A stretch of DNA of 64,000 bases from Sporolactobacillus nakayamae (GCF_900113325.1 NZ_FOOY01000010.1:1-64000); one strand, 5' to 3'; positions 7,361 through 15,962 are shown, counted from the first letter of the stretch. Numbers and translations are program-made. Notes: a model not told the origin generated them from the sequence alone.

Positions 7361-8878
7361 TTATTCATCAATATCCGGCTTCGCTTTGCCTTTCTTCTGC
7401 ATTGTGCGATGCAGATTCACACGGTTTTTATCAGCGGTGCGCAGAAATAGCGGACGTTGTCCTTGCATGTTGCTTGGCAAACGGATGAAACTGTCCTTCA
7501 AGTCTGTAACGCGCATTGGGTAGATGGGTTCAATAAACGGTCGGCCAAGCGAGGTCAGTTTTAACAAGTGGCAGACGAAAAACATAAAGCAAAGGCCGAC
7601 ACCGATCAAACCGAACATCTGCGCAGCCAAAATAAATGGAAAGCGCATGAGACGAATCGTTGTTGCCATCCGATAGTTCGGTGTGATAAAGGCAGCCAGT
7701 GCCGACATCGCGATAATAATTAGCAGAATATTACTTGTTACACCGGCTTGAACGGAAGCGGTACCGATGACAATACCGCCTACGATACCGATGGTCTGGC
7801 CAACCTTTGTCGGCAGGCGCACGCCTGCCTCGCGAAGCAGCTCAATCATGACTTCAAGCAGCAGCACTTCAATGATCGGATCGTAAGGAACGGAACTGCG
7901 CGAAACGATCAATGTTGCCAGCAAATCTTTGGGTACTAATTGATAGTGGTAGGTCAGTGCCGCAACGTACAGCGATGAAGAAATGACGGAAAAGGCAACG
8001 GCAAACAAGCGCAGCAGCCGATATAAGGATGCGACCGGCCACGTCAAGGAATAGTCATCGATGGTTGCAAAAAACTCAACAACTGTGCTTGGAAGAATCA
8101 GCGCACTCGGAGACCCATCCACGAGCACGGCAATTTTTCCCTCGTAAAGGGCACCGCTGACACGATCGGGACGTTCAGTATCGAAAAATTGAGGAAAAAA
8201 AGACTGACTATTGTCGCCAATCATTAAAGCAAGCATGTTGGCATTGATTACGCTGACCGTTTCCAAATCGGTGATTCTTTGCCTAGTCGTATTCAGATTA
8301 GCCTTATTCGCGAGTCCTTCAATATAGAGAATGGAGATTCGCGTTCGCGACAGTTTGCCAATGCGCTGTTCCTCAACTTTAAATTGGGGAATCGGAATGC
8401 GCGATCGTACCAGGTTGATATTAGTTTCCAGCGATTCTACAAAGCTGTCGTGCGCACCGACAATGCTGGTTTCGACTTCCGTATCTGCGACTTGTCGCGC
8501 TTGTTTTTTTGGGCAGGGAATAAGATAGACGTGTTGCGAACGCTTCGACGGCTGAATCATGAAATAACCGTCAAGCAGACTTGTCTGAATGACGGATAAA
8601 TCCCTTGTCTCGATTAATTTATCAATGGGAACGACCTGAGCAATGTCTTTCATACACTGCACGCGTTCGGAATAAAGCGCCGGCAACAAGTCTCTGTGGA
8701 TGTACTCTAAATCCACCACTGTGTTAATGTATGAAATCCAACAGGTAAGCGTTTTGCTTTTATGACAGAAATGATTGAAATCAGGATTGGTTTCGAGCTG
8801 AACCAGTAGATCAGCTATGCTTTTTGAGGGCTGTGCCGGACCTTGGTCATTCTTTTTTTTACTGTTTTTCCAAAACAC
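7361..8878 (-). CDS. gerA: Spore germination protein GerA family (receptor A subunit)
   Basis: 505 residues: a hydrophilic N-terminal half (about 1-280) and a C-terminal half with several transmembrane segments (about 285-465), as in GerAA/GerKA/GerBA. Diagnostic segments include VSVINANMLALMIGDN, GALYEGKIAVLVDGSP and SSVPYDPIIEVLLLEVMIELLREAGVRLP (shortened: E-V-L-L-L-E-V). The start is GTG at 8878 with RBS GAGGGG. It forms the oligomeric nutrient-gated channel of the germinant receptor with the B and C subunits that follow it. Confidence 0.92.
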   Translation of the reverse strand: MFWKNSKKKNDQGPAQPSKSIADLLVQLETNPDFNHFCHKSKTLTCWISYINTVVDLEYIHRDLLPALYSERVQCMKDIAQVVPIDKLIETRDLSVIQTSLLDGYFMIQPSKRSQHVYLIPCPKKQARQVADTEVETSIVGAHDSFVESLETNINLVRSRIPIPQFKVEEQRIGKLSRTRISILYIEGLANKANLNTTRQRITDLETVSVINANMLALMIGDNSQSFFPQFFDTERPDRVSGALYEGKIAVLVDGSPSALILPSTVVEFFATIDDYSLTWPVASLYRLLRLFAVAFSVISSSLYVAALTYHYQLVPKDLLATLIVSRSSVPYDPIIEVLLLEVMIELLREAGVRLPTKVGQTIGIVGGIVIGTASVQAGVTSNILLIIIAMSALAAFITPNYRMATTIRLMRFPFILAAQMFGLIGVGLCFMFFVCHLLKLTSLGRPFIEPIYPMRVTDLKDSFIRLPSNMQGQRPLFLRTADKNRVNLHRTMQKKGKAKPDIDE

Positions 8879-8898
8879 GAATAACCCCTCGTTTCATG

Positions 8899-9102
8899 TT
8901 AATTTGCATCCCGTTCCATTTTCTCTGCTTTTTTGCGTTCATCATACGGCTGATCTAATAAAAGGACCACAAAAGGCATGATGCAAGGAAAGCAGATCAA
9001 CAGATAAATCAAGATCATCTCACCCATCGAAATACGAAAACCGACAAAAAGTAAGAAAATGAAAAGCAGACCAAAGTAGGACGTATAGAGCAGCGTATAC
9101 AT
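8899..9102 (-). CDS. Small two-helix membrane protein at the head of the ger operon (candidate D subunit)
   Basis: 67 residues from the ATG at 9102, which has a strong RBS (AGGAAGG, 5 bases away); the frame is open 10 codons further up but without a better site. Two hydrophobic segments (about residues 4-22 and 30-51) are followed by a charged tail YDERKKAEKMERD. The gene ends 20 bases before gerA, so it is almost certainly co-transcribed. Some Bacillus receptor operons carry a fourth D gene for a small two-helix protein of about this size that modulates germination; this protein fits by size, topology and context, although D genes usually lie downstream. That role is an inference. Confidence 0.6.
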   Translation of the reverse strand: MYTLLYTSYFGLLFIFLLFVGFRISMGEMILIYLLICFPCIMPFVVLLLDQPYDERKKAEKMERDAN

Positions 9103-9291
9103 AAGAACCTTCCTTTGTCGTTCGTCATTCACATTTAGTATTAGTTTTCCCGAGAATGATCGTATTATTCCAATCTTTCAAGAGGATGGGTTGTGCCTTT
9201 CTCAAAAACTGTCGTTTTCTTTTTTAAAAGAGCTGTGTTAAAGTATGGATTGGAGTACTGCATACTTGATGATTAGTGGAAGGAAATTGAT

Positions 9292-10128
9292 ATGAAATCG
9301 GCATGGAAAGTAATTCGGGAACAATTCAAAAGCCTGTACCTAATCAGGCGCTTGTCCCTTTATGAGCTGAAAAGCGAGAATACGAACAATTATCTGGGCA
9401 TGGCATGGGTAGTCATTAATCCGTTGATTCAGATCGCAATTTATTGGCTGGTTTTTGGTAAAATTCTAGGCAGAAGCAATGACATTCCGGTTGATAACGG
9501 CGTCGAGGTACCTTACATAACTTGGTTAATCTCGGGAATTATTGTTTGGTTTTTTGTGCAGCCGTCAATTATTCAGGGATCGAAATCGATTTACTCACGC
9601 ATTCGCTTTATTGCAAAAATGAATTTTCCAATGAGCGCGATCCCAAGCTATGTGATTCTTGAAAAATTTTATCAGCATTTAATGATTACAGGAATTGTTA
9701 TTGTGATTCTGCAATTCACAGAGTTCAAAATCAGTATCTATATGATTCAGCTTCCTTATTTTATGTTTGCTGCGCTGGCATTTCTGTTTTCCGTATCACT
9801 GATCACGTCCACATTCTCAACGATCGTTCGCGATGTGCATCAAGTCCTGATTTCGCTTATGCGCATGATGTTTTATCTGACTCCTTTCTTATGGGAACCT
9901 GCGCGTCTTGCAGATGCGGGCTTGCCGGATTTTGTCCAGAAAATTTTATTGCTCAATCCCATGTATTATCTAGTACAAGGCTACCGTTCGACACTGCTCG
10001 GAGCATCCTGGTACGGGATTGATCACATTGGCTATACGCTGTACTTTTGGGGCTTTGTTCTCGTTATGCTCCTATTTGGTTCGTTTGTGCATCTGAAGTT
10101 CAGAGATCATTTCGTAGATTATTTGTAA
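9292..10128 (+). CDS. tagG: Teichoic acid ABC transporter permease TagG
   Basis: 278 residues of the ABC-2 type permease family with about six membrane segments. The pattern LSLYELKSENTNNYLGMAWVVINPLIQI near the N-terminus (core Y-L-G-x-x-W) and FYLTPFLW / LNPMYYLVQGYR in the C-terminal half is typical of TagG/TarG. With the ATPase encoded by the next gene it exports the undecaprenyl-linked wall teichoic acid polymer across the membrane. RBS GGAAGGAAATTG lies a few bases before the ATG. The stop is 14 bases before tagH. Confidence 0.9.
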   Translation: MKSAWKVIREQFKSLYLIRRLSLYELKSENTNNYLGMAWVVINPLIQIAIYWLVFGKILGRSNDIPVDNGVEVPYITWLISGIIVWFFVQPSIIQGSKSIYSRIRFIAKMNFPMSAIPSYVILEKFYQHLMITGIVIVILQFTEFKISIYMIQLPYFMFAALAFLFSVSLITSTFSTIVRDVHQVLISLMRMMFYLTPFLWEPARLADAGLPDFVQKILLLNPMYYLVQGYRSTLLGASWYGIDHIGYTLYFWGFVLVMLLFGSFVHLKFRDHFVDYL

Positions 10129-10142
10129 GGAGATCTCCATTT

Positions 10143-10937
10143 ATGGAAAAGTCTGTAATAGTAAAAAATGTTTCAAAAAAATATAAAATGTACGCAAAAA
10201 ATTCTGAAAAAATTTTGGATTTGATTTCGCCAAAAGGCTATGGAAAATCCTTTTACGCGCTGAATGATATTAGTTTTGAGGCGAATAAAGGCGACGTCAT
10301 CGGCATCATCGGTGTGAACGGCTCAGGAAAATCGACGCTGTCCAACATCATTGCCGGAATTATTCCGCCAACATCAGGAACGGTCGAAATTCATGGCGAA
10401 GCGGCACTGATCGCGATTCAATCGGGATTGAAGAAAGAGCTGACCGGGAGAGAGAACATTGAATTGAAATGTTTAATGCTCGGATTCGATAAAAAGCAGA
10501 TTGTAGAATTAACACCGTTGATTATTGAATTTGCCGATATTGGTGATTTTATTGATCAGCCGGTGAAGACCTATTCGAGCGGTATGCGCTCTCGTCTTGG
10601 ATTCGCCATCTCTATTCATATCGATCCGGATATTTTGGTGATTGATGAAGCGCTATCGGTTGGCGACCAAACGTTTGCCGATAAATGTTTGGAAAAAATG
10701 AATGAATTTAAGGAAAAGGGCAAGACGATTTTCTTTATCAGCCATTCCATCAGTCAGATGAAGAAGTTTTGTGAGAAAGCGCTCTGGATTCAATATGGGC
10801 ATGTCGAACACTATGGTTCAATGGCAGAGGTTATGCCGCAGTACGAAAAATTTATTAAAGCATACAAGAAGATGACAAAGGAAGAGAAAAAGGCTTTTCA
10901 GAAAAAAATACGAAAAAGCCGAATGAGCAAAGCATAA
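10143..10937 (+). CDS. tagH: Teichoic acid ABC transporter ATPase TagH (short form)
   Basis: 264 residues from the ATG at 10143 (RBS AAGGAG). Walker A GVNGSGKST (near 60-68), ABC signature YSSGMRSRL (near 146), Walker B DILVIDEAL and the H-loop ISHS are all present. Its closest family is TagH/TarH: short distance from Walker A to signature and the start VSKKYKMYAKNSEKILD. B. subtilis TagH carries a C-terminal extension of some 250 residues that is absent here; the length matches the staphylococcal TarH type instead. Strong terminator at 10936-10960. Confidence 0.9.
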   Translation: MEKSVIVKNVSKKYKMYAKNSEKILDLISPKGYGKSFYALNDISFEANKGDVIGIIGVNGSGKSTLSNIIAGIIPPTSGTVEIHGEAALIAIQSGLKKELTGRENIELKCLMLGFDKKQIVELTPLIIEFADIGDFIDQPVKTYSSGMRSRLGFAISIHIDPDILVIDEALSVGDQTFADKCLEKMNEFKEKGKTIFFISHSISQMKKFCEKALWIQYGHVEHYGSMAEVMPQYEKFIKAYKKMTKEEKKAFQKKIRKSRMSKA

Positions 10938-10960
10938 GCGCGCTGAGCGCTTTTTTTTTC
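10936..10960 (+). terminator. tagGH terminator
   Basis: AAGCGC (10936-10941) pairs with GCGCTT (10947-10952) over the loop GCTGA, and nine T residues follow. It overlaps the tagH stop codon region. Confidence 0.85.
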
Positions 10961-11120
10961 GCACAAAAAAAATCCGCAATTTAATGCGGATCGTAATTAA
11001 AAAGTGAATTGGGGTTAGGGTTATTAGTACTATTGCCATCTTTTCCAAAACCTAAACATTATTTGTAAAAAAAGATTGTTGACGATACCTTAGTCGCATA
11101 TATTCTCAATAACGAACTAT

Positions 11121-11187
11121 TGAAAACGCTTTTATTGTATAATAGTGTTTAAAAACATGGCGTGTGCGCATAATGATTCTTAGTTGA
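11121..11187 (+). promoter_or_regulatory. Candidate regulatory region: cre-like site, -10 box and Fur half-site
   Basis: TGAAAACGCTTTTA at 11121-11134 matches the cre consensus at 13 of 14 positions. A perfect TATAAT follows at 11138-11143, without a good -35 at the proper distance. Further down, 11169-11187 contains one full half of a Fur box (ATAATGAT) with a poor second half. The downstream gene is of the Fur-regulated FbpA family, which gives the half-site some weight. All of this is tentative. Confidence 0.3.
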
Positions 11188-11261
11188 ATCGTTTCGTGTA
11201 GTTACTTTTGGAAGAATATGAGCGTGGTTACGTTTTATAAGCCGCGGGAAGGGGGAAGGGA

Positions 11262-11330
11262 TTGCTGGTCAAGGAAAATTATGTAACCGTTTACTTGAAC
11301 GTGATCCTGTTCATTCATGAAGCATGTTAA
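11262..11330 (+). CDS. Predicted 22-residue leader peptide overlapping the fbpA-like gene
   Basis: A short ORF with TTG start at 11262 behind a very strong RBS (GGGGGAAGGG, 11251-11260), encoding MLVKENYVTVYLNVILFIHEAC. It ends 14 bases inside the fbpA-like gene in another frame. Because that gene has no ribosome site of its own, the leader probably exists to bring ribosomes there (translational coupling). No homologue is recognised; existence rests only on the RBS and overlap. Confidence 0.35.
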   Translation: MLVKENYVTVYLNVILFIHEAC

Positions 11331-11493
11331 CTTATTGAGAAGAGCCGTCGAGAACCGGAAAAAATATCTGATTCAGGCATTAAGACAAAATGTTGAGATG
11401 AAGGAGTCTGATCAATTGGATGAATGGACACTCTCCGAACTCGAAAATGAATGGAAGATCTATCAGAAAAGACGCAATGAAGATATTGGCTGA
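11317..11493 (+). CDS. fbpA: Fur-regulated basic protein FbpA family
   Basis: 58 residues: LLRRAVENRKKYLIQAL in the N-terminal half and LDEWTLSELENEWKIYQKR in the C-terminal half. The LLRRAVEN-K-YLI and TLSELE motifs are those of the FbpA family (Pfam Fur_reg_FbpA), small basic proteins that in B. subtilis help the FsrA small RNA in the iron-sparing response. No ribosome binding site precedes the ATG at 11317 (next in-frame codon upstream is a stop at 11302), so translation may be coupled to the leader ORF at 11262. Iron regulation is inferred from the family. Confidence 0.7.
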   Translation: MKHVNLLRRAVENRKKYLIQALRQNVEMKESDQLDEWTLSELENEWKIYQKRRNEDIG

Positions 11494-11585
11494 AAAAACA
11501 ATAAGGGCAGGTATGTGGGCTTATTTTTGATAAAATAGATTAGAAGTCCGCTCAATGCGGATGGTGATGCGGAGGTGAAGATCGG

Positions 11586-12089
11586 ATGAACGACTATCTA
11601 ACGTTCTCTGACTTTTATGGAAATAAAGTAACGCTTGCGCTTTCGTCAACTCCCTTTTCGGAGAACCCAAAGCATGTTTGGGTCCTTTGCAAATTCCACC
11701 GTCAATGGCTGCTTACGATGCATTCAAGACGCGGCCTTGAATTTCCCGGTGGAAAAGTGGAGCCCGGCGAACAGCCGACAGAAGCGGCCAGAAGAGAAGT
11801 ATTTGAAGAAACAGGCGCCCATGTTGACCGGTTATATTTTATAGGTCAATACCAAGTCGATGGCCAAAACGAGCAAATGGTAAAGAATATTTACTTTGCC
11901 AGCGTTGACCAAGTAACCTTGAAACAGGATTATATGGAGACAGATGGCCCAAGGTTTATCAGTTATATTCCTGAGTCAATTAAAGAGCGGAAGCAGTATA
12001 GCTTCTTGATGAAGGATCAAGTGCTCGCTTTATCAATGAAAGCCATTCGGCAAAGAAAATGGACGCCGGTGACCGAATTACAAGTCTGA
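11586..12089 (+). CDS. ytkD: NUDIX hydrolase YtkD
   Basis: 167 residues. The Nudix box reads GGKVEPGEQPTEAARREVFEETG (core GGKVEPGE...REVFEETG, about residues 57-79), complete with the metal-binding glutamates. The N-terminal FSDFYGNKVTLAF-like start and the neighbouring pckA and metK genes match YtkD of Bacillus, which hydrolyses 8-oxo-dGTP and other nucleoside triphosphates and can remove pyrophosphate from RNA 5' ends. RBS GGAGGTG precedes the ATG. Convergent with pckA, sharing the terminator at 12093-12135. Confidence 0.85.
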   Translation: MNDYLTFSDFYGNKVTLALSSTPFSENPKHVWVLCKFHRQWLLTMHSRRGLEFPGGKVEPGEQPTEAARREVFEETGAHVDRLYFIGQYQVDGQNEQMVKNIYFASVDQVTLKQDYMETDGPRFISYIPESIKERKQYSFLMKDQVLALSMKAIRQRKWTPVTELQV

Positions 12090-12092
12090 ATT

Positions 12093-12135
12093 AAAAAAGA
12101 CATTCCTCAAACAATTTGAAGGATGTCTTTTTTAT
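12093..12135. terminator. Bidirectional terminator between ytkD and pckA
   Basis: AAAAAAGACATTCCT pairs with AGGATGTCTTTTTT around a short AT-rich centre. T runs on both strands make it usable in both directions. Confidence 0.8.
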
Positions 12136-12175
12136 ACAACTAAAGACTTGAAATCGCAAGCAGTTGAAATGGTGA

Positions 12176-13759
12176 TCAAGAATAGATCGGTCCGGCGCTG
12201 CGAATCTGTTCCGGAACATCCGAAAATTTCTTGAAATTCACTTGGAACTGCTGAGCGAGCTGTTTGGCAGCTTGAGTATATGCTGAATGATCCGACCACG
12301 TTTCCCAAGGCATCAGCACATGATCGGGAACACCTGGACATGATCGCGGAATATGCAAACCGAAAATGGGATCTTTATAGATGTCTTGATCACTTAGTTT
12401 GCTATTTAAGGCGGCGTCAATTATCTGTCTTGTGTACGAAAGATCAATACGTTTGCCAATCCCATGCGGACCGCCGCTCCAACCGGTATTTACAAGGTAA
12501 ACGGTTACATTATTTTGCTTGATTAACGTTCCAAGGAGTTCGGCATACTTTATTGCCGGAAGCGGCATGAATGGAGCGCCGAAACAGGTTGAGAAGGTCG
12601 TTTCGGGATCAACAACGCCGCGTTCTGTACCGGCTAATTTACTCGTATAGCCTGAAAGAAATTGGTACATCGCTTGCTCCGGAGAAAGTATGCTGATTGG
12701 CGGAAGTACACCAAAAGCATCTGCTGTCAGAAAAATAATTGTGCTCGGATGGCCGCCAATACTTGGAAGCAAGGCATTGGCAACAGTATTCAGCGAATAC
12801 GCGGCACGTGTGTTTTCTGTCAAGTCAGCATTATCATAGTCAGGTTTGCGATTTTCCTGGGAGATGACAACATTCTCAAGAATGGTGCCGAATTGAATAC
12901 TGTCATAGATTTGTGGTTCTTTTTCACGCGACAATCGGATGGCTTTGGCATAGCATCCGCCTTCAATATTGAACACACCATCTGTCGACCATCCATGCTC
13001 ATCGTCGCCAATTAACGATCGATCCGGTGAATTGGAGAGAGTTGTCTTTCCTGTTCCTGACAATCCGAAAAATAAAGCGACACGTCCGTCTGATCCTTGA
13101 TTTGCTGAACAATGCATCGACATGATCCCTTTTTGAGGCAATAAATAATTAATAACAGTGAAAATGGATTTTTTAATTTCTCCTCCGTACTCAGTGCCGC
13201 CGATTAAAATGATCCTGTACTTCATGGATATGATGATAAACGCTTCGGAGCGTGTGCCGTCAACAAGTGGATCTGCTTTGAATCCTGGAGCGGCAAGGAC
13301 AGTGAACGCAGCGTGATGATGTTCCAACTCCGAGTTGGTCGGCTCAATAAACAGCTGCCGGCAGAACAGGTTCTGCCAAGCATATTCATTAACAATCTGA
13401 ATGGCGAGGCGATGCTCCGGGTCTGCACCTGCGAAGCCGCGAAACACATATTTGTCTTTTTGCCCTGTTAGGTAATGAACAATTTTCTGATAAACGCCAA
13501 GGAAAACGCTTTCGTTCATCTGCTGATTCCTGTTCCAGTCAACCAATTCGCTTGTCACTTCATCCTTAACGAAAAATCTGTCTTTAGGCGATCTCCCTGT
13601 ATATTTTCCAGTTGTAACAGCAAGAGCTCCGTTATTAGTTAAAACGCCTTCATTTTTCTTCAGTGCATGTTCAATAAGTTCAGGAACGGATAAATTAATG
13701 AACGAGTTTCCGGTATGCAGCAATTCAGAGATGGGTGTTTCAAGAGACGCATGGTACAT
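12176..13759 (-). CDS. pckA: Phosphoenolpyruvate carboxykinase (ATP)
   Basis: 527 residues, the usual length. It converts oxaloacetate and ATP to phosphoenolpyruvate, the first step of gluconeogenesis. Visible motifs: TGRSPKDRF near 52 (substrate site), the kinase loop [13 protein letters not shown] near 230-242 with the P-loop [15 protein letters not shown] just after, and [10 protein letters not shown] near 430. Start ATG at 13759 with AAAGGAATG upstream. Two CcpN-like operators overlap the promoter (13894-13923), consistent with glycolytic repression. Divergent from metK, as in related genomes where pckA and metK are neighbours. Confidence 0.96.
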   Translation of the reverse strand: MYHASLETPISELLHTGNSFINLSVPELIEHALKKNEGVLTNNGALAVTTGKYTGRSPKDRFFVKDEVTSELVDWNRNQQMNESVFLGVYQKIVHYLTGQKDKYVFRGFAGADPEHRLAIQIVNEYAWQNLFCRQLFIEPTNSELEHHHAAFTVLAAPGFKADPLVDGTRSEAFIIISMKYRIILIGGTEYGGEIKKSIFTVINYLLPQKGIMSMHCSANQGSDGRVALFFGLSGTGKTTLSNSPDRSLIGDDEHGWSTDGVFNIEGGCYAKAIRLSREKEPQIYDSIQFGTILENVVISQENRKPDYDNADLTENTRAAYSLNTVANALLPSIGGHPSTIIFLTADAFGVLPPISILSPEQAMYQFLSGYTSKLAGTERGVVDPETTFSTCFGAPFMPLPAIKYAELLGTLIKQNNVTVYLVNTGWSGGPHGIGKRIDLSYTRQIIDAALNSKLSDQDIYKDPIFGLHIPRSCPGVPDHVLMPWETWSDHSAYTQAAKQLAQQFQVNFKKFSDVPEQIRSAGPIYS

Positions 13760-13837
13760 GGAATCATTCCTTTCTGTGTACGTTAAGAATCTTTAAACTT
13801 CAGAGGAGTATAGAAGCAGCTAAAACTTCGCATTCGC

Positions 13838-13872
13838 CAGAGGGCTTGACGAAGCCAAGTTGTCTAATTAGA
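13838..13872 (+). repeat. Fragment of intergenic repeat sub-unit A (3' end)
   Basis: The stretch with CTTGACGAAGCCAAGTTGTC followed by TAATTAG matches the end of sub-unit A found complete at 15963-16195 (GGCTTGGCGAAGCCAAG then TTTTCTAAC). It lies in the leader between the pckA promoter and its start codon, so the pckA mRNA would carry its complement. Confidence 0.6.
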
Positions 13873-13893
13873 AAAAATTCATTTACTATTTAT

Positions 13894-13923
13894 AGTATAA
13901 CGCATTAGGAATAATATTACCTA
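13894..13923 (-). promoter_or_regulatory. pckA promoter region with two CcpN-like operators
   Basis: On the minus strand TGCGTTATACT (13904-13894) matches the CcpN consensus TRTGHYATAYW at 10 of 11 positions, and its TATACT can also serve as the -10 box. A second match, TAGGTAATATT (13923-13913), 9 of 11, lies 19 bases away, nearly two helical turns. CcpN is the repressor of pckA and gapB under glycolytic conditions in B. subtilis, where paired sites are usual. Assignment is by consensus recalled by eye. Confidence 0.5.
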
Positions 13924-13924
13924 C

Positions 13925-14262
13925 TAATAGAGGGCGTTCAAAAAGTCCGGGAAAAAGGCAATGTGGATCTTCTGCTAACAGCATGCACGTCCTGTGCAAA
14001 ACGCAGAAGTCACCGCATCCTGCGGAAGTTCTGCGTCAGCTTGTTTCTCCGCTCCTCACGTATCAACAGGGGAACTTCAACTAATACCGTGCACGTCCTT
14101 GTGCACAACGTTGAAGTCATCACGTCCTGTGAAAGTACGCGCGGGTAGCTCGAAACTGCGCTTCCTTGATCTTCGACGCTCAGGACGAGCTAGTGTCAGG
14201 CATGCCACAGGACGTGGCGATTTGCCTGACCTCGGCTCTTTTTGTCCTCCTTTTTGAACAGA
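13925..14262 (+). repeat. Intergenic repeat block with two copies of the two-hairpin module
   Basis: Two diverged copies of a folded module. Copy 1: outer stem CTTCTGC 13969-13975 / GCAGAAG 14003-14009, inner hairpin TGCAC 13984-13988 / GTGCA 13994-13998, then hairpin CCGCA 14013-14017 / TGCGG 14021-14025. Copy 2: CTTCAAC 14075-14081 / GTTGAAG 14110-14116, inner GTGCAC 14089-14094 / GTGCAC 14101-14106, then TCACG 14120-14124 / TGTGA 14128-14132. Stem sequences differ but stay paired. No gene is supported here. Confidence 0.75.
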
Positions 14263-14388
14263 CTATAATAGATTAACAGTAGGGTGTTCACTATGCAATG
14301 GATACTGAAATCAGAATTTCTGGGAATCTTAGTTTTTTCAATCTATACTATTCTGCAATGTTTGCCTGTGACAGTCGCGAGGAATTCG

Positions 14389-14417
14389 TTGACAGTTTTA
14401 ATCCCCTGCGTTATGAT
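14389..14417 (+). promoter_or_regulatory. metK promoter
   Basis: TTGACA at 14389-14394 and TATGAT at 14412-14417 with the ideal 17-base spacing. The transcript would begin near 14424, directly ahead of the SAM-I riboswitch. Confidence 0.85.
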
Positions 14418-14433
14418 GGGATTTACATACGGC

Positions 14434-14602
14434 TGCTCTTATTCCGAGTAGGCAGAGGGACAGGCCCGATGAAGCCCGGCAACCGGCCGAATAACGGCAC
14501 GGTGCTAACCTGCAGAGAAAAGAGATTGTTTCGTCTTTCTTCTGATAATAAGAGGCGCGCGATAAGAATCGGCCTATCCTTAATTGGAGTGGGCTTTTTT
14601 CA
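14434..14602 (+). promoter_or_regulatory. SAM-I (S-box) riboswitch with terminator
   Basis: The aptamer shows the S-box core: P1 strand CTCTT at 14436, AGAGGGA at 14454, the conserved GATGAAGCCCGGCAACC at 14469-14485, GGTGCTAA at 14501-14508, and the closing AAGAG near 14520. A terminator follows: GCCTATCC (14572-14579) with GGAGTGGGC (14586-14594) and six T residues. When S-adenosylmethionine binds, the terminator forms and metK is shut off, giving feedback control of SAM synthesis. Confidence 0.93.
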
Positions 14603-14683
14603 TGCCTTGAAAACAAAAGCAGAGGGATCGAGTACCGTTGACACCATTTTGTATATAATGTTTGAAAGGCAGGGTGAAGAAAA

Positions 14684-15904
14684 ATGACGAAGAAGTATTC
14701 AAGACGCTTGTTCACTTCCGAATCGGTAACTGAAGGCCATCCGGATAAGATTTGCGACCAGATTTCAGATGCAATTCTTGATGAACTCCTTAAGGGGGAT
14801 CCAAATGCAAGGGTTGCTTGTGAAACAGTGGTTAATACTGGACTTGTCCTTGTAACAGGTGAAATTTCGACTTCCACCTATGTGGATATACCGAAAGTAG
14901 TTCGCCGTACGATTCAGGAGATTGGCTATAACAATGCGAAATACGGCTTTGATGCCTCTAACTGTGCAATTTTAACGTCTATTGAAGAACAATCGGCAGA
15001 CATTGCACAGGGCGTTGACAAGGCGCTTGAGGCGCGTGAGGGCACAATGTCTGATGATGAGATTGAAGCAATTGGTGCCGGAGATCAAGGATTGATGTTT
15101 GGTTTCGCAGTCAATGAAACACCGGAGCTGATGCCGCTCCCTGTTTCACTCGCGCATAAGCTTGCAAAAAGGCTGGCTGACGTTCGCAAAAACAAGACGA
15201 TCGGTTATCTCCGTCCCGATGGAAAGACTCAGGTAACGGTTGAATACGACGAACAAGGTCATCCGGAACGCATTGACACAATTGTCATTTCCACACAGCA
15301 TGATCCGGAAGCGACCGAAGAACAAATCAAGAAAGATATTCATGAGTTTGTAATTCGGCCGACAGTTCCGTCGAACTTAATTGATGAAAAAACCAAATTT
15401 TTCATCAACCCTACCGGGCGCTTTGTTATTGGCGGACCGCAAGGAGATGCCGGTCTGACCGGAAGAAAGATTATCGTTGATACCTACGGCGGATACGCGC
15501 GTCATGGCGGCGGCGCTTTTTCAGGAAAAGACGCGACGAAAGTTGACCGCTCGGCTTCTTATGCAGCACGATATGTCGCGAAGAATATTGTCGCAGCGGG
15601 ATTGGCTGAAAAGTGTGAAATTCAATTAGCCTACGCCATCGGTGTCGCTGAACCGGTATCCATTTCCGTGGATACCTTTGGCACCGGGAAAGCAACTGAG
15701 GAACAGCTTGTTCAGTTGATTCGCCATAATTTTGATCTTCGGCCGGCAGGTATTATTGAAATGCTTGATTTACGCAGGCCGATCTATCGACAGACGGCGG
15801 CTTACGGACATTTTGGCCGAACCGATATCGAACTCCCATGGGAGAAGACCGATAAAGTGGATTTATTGAAACAGCAAATACACTCTGAGTCTGAAACCCA
15901 TTAA
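14684..15904 (+). CDS. metK: S-adenosylmethionine synthetase
   Basis: 406 residues. Makes SAM from methionine and ATP. Motifs: [22 protein letters not shown] at the N-terminus (core GHPDK), [10 protein letters not shown] near 126, and the glycine-rich [17 protein letters not shown] near 277, covering the methionine and ATP sites. The gene starts with ATG 14684 after RBS AGGGTG and stands alone behind its SAM riboswitch. A strong terminator follows at 15912-15961. Confidence 0.97.
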   Translation: MTKKYSRRLFTSESVTEGHPDKICDQISDAILDELLKGDPNARVACETVVNTGLVLVTGEISTSTYVDIPKVVRRTIQEIGYNNAKYGFDASNCAILTSIEEQSADIAQGVDKALEAREGTMSDDEIEAIGAGDQGLMFGFAVNETPELMPLPVSLAHKLAKRLADVRKNKTIGYLRPDGKTQVTVEYDEQGHPERIDTIVISTQHDPEATEEQIKKDIHEFVIRPTVPSNLIDEKTKFFINPTGRFVIGGPQGDAGLTGRKIIVDTYGGYARHGGGAFSGKDATKVDRSASYAARYVAKNIVAAGLAEKCEIQLAYAIGVAEPVSISVDTFGTGKATEEQLVQLIRHNFDLRPAGIIEMLDLRRPIYRQTAAYGHFGRTDIELPWEKTDKVDLLKQQIHSESETH

Positions 15905-15911
15905 CTTCTTG

Positions 15912-15961
15912 CGCGAAAAATCGCTTTCCATGCCTTCGGGTGTGGATAAGCGATTTTTTTC
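15912..15961 (+). terminator. metK terminator
   Basis: AAAAATCGCTT pairs with AAGCGATTTTT around a loop containing TTCG, followed by T residues. Confidence 0.85.
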
Positions 15962-15962
15962 A

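Noticed and set aside
10978-11050. Minus-strand frame ending GNSTNNPNPNSLFNYDPH, which looks protein-like
   Set aside because: No start codon lies in this frame before the next upstream stop and no ribosome site is present; it would need a frameshift near the ATG at about 11061.
14298-14687. Plus-strand 129-codon frame over the metK leader
   Set aside because: It runs through the metK promoter and SAM riboswitch, which explain the sequence.
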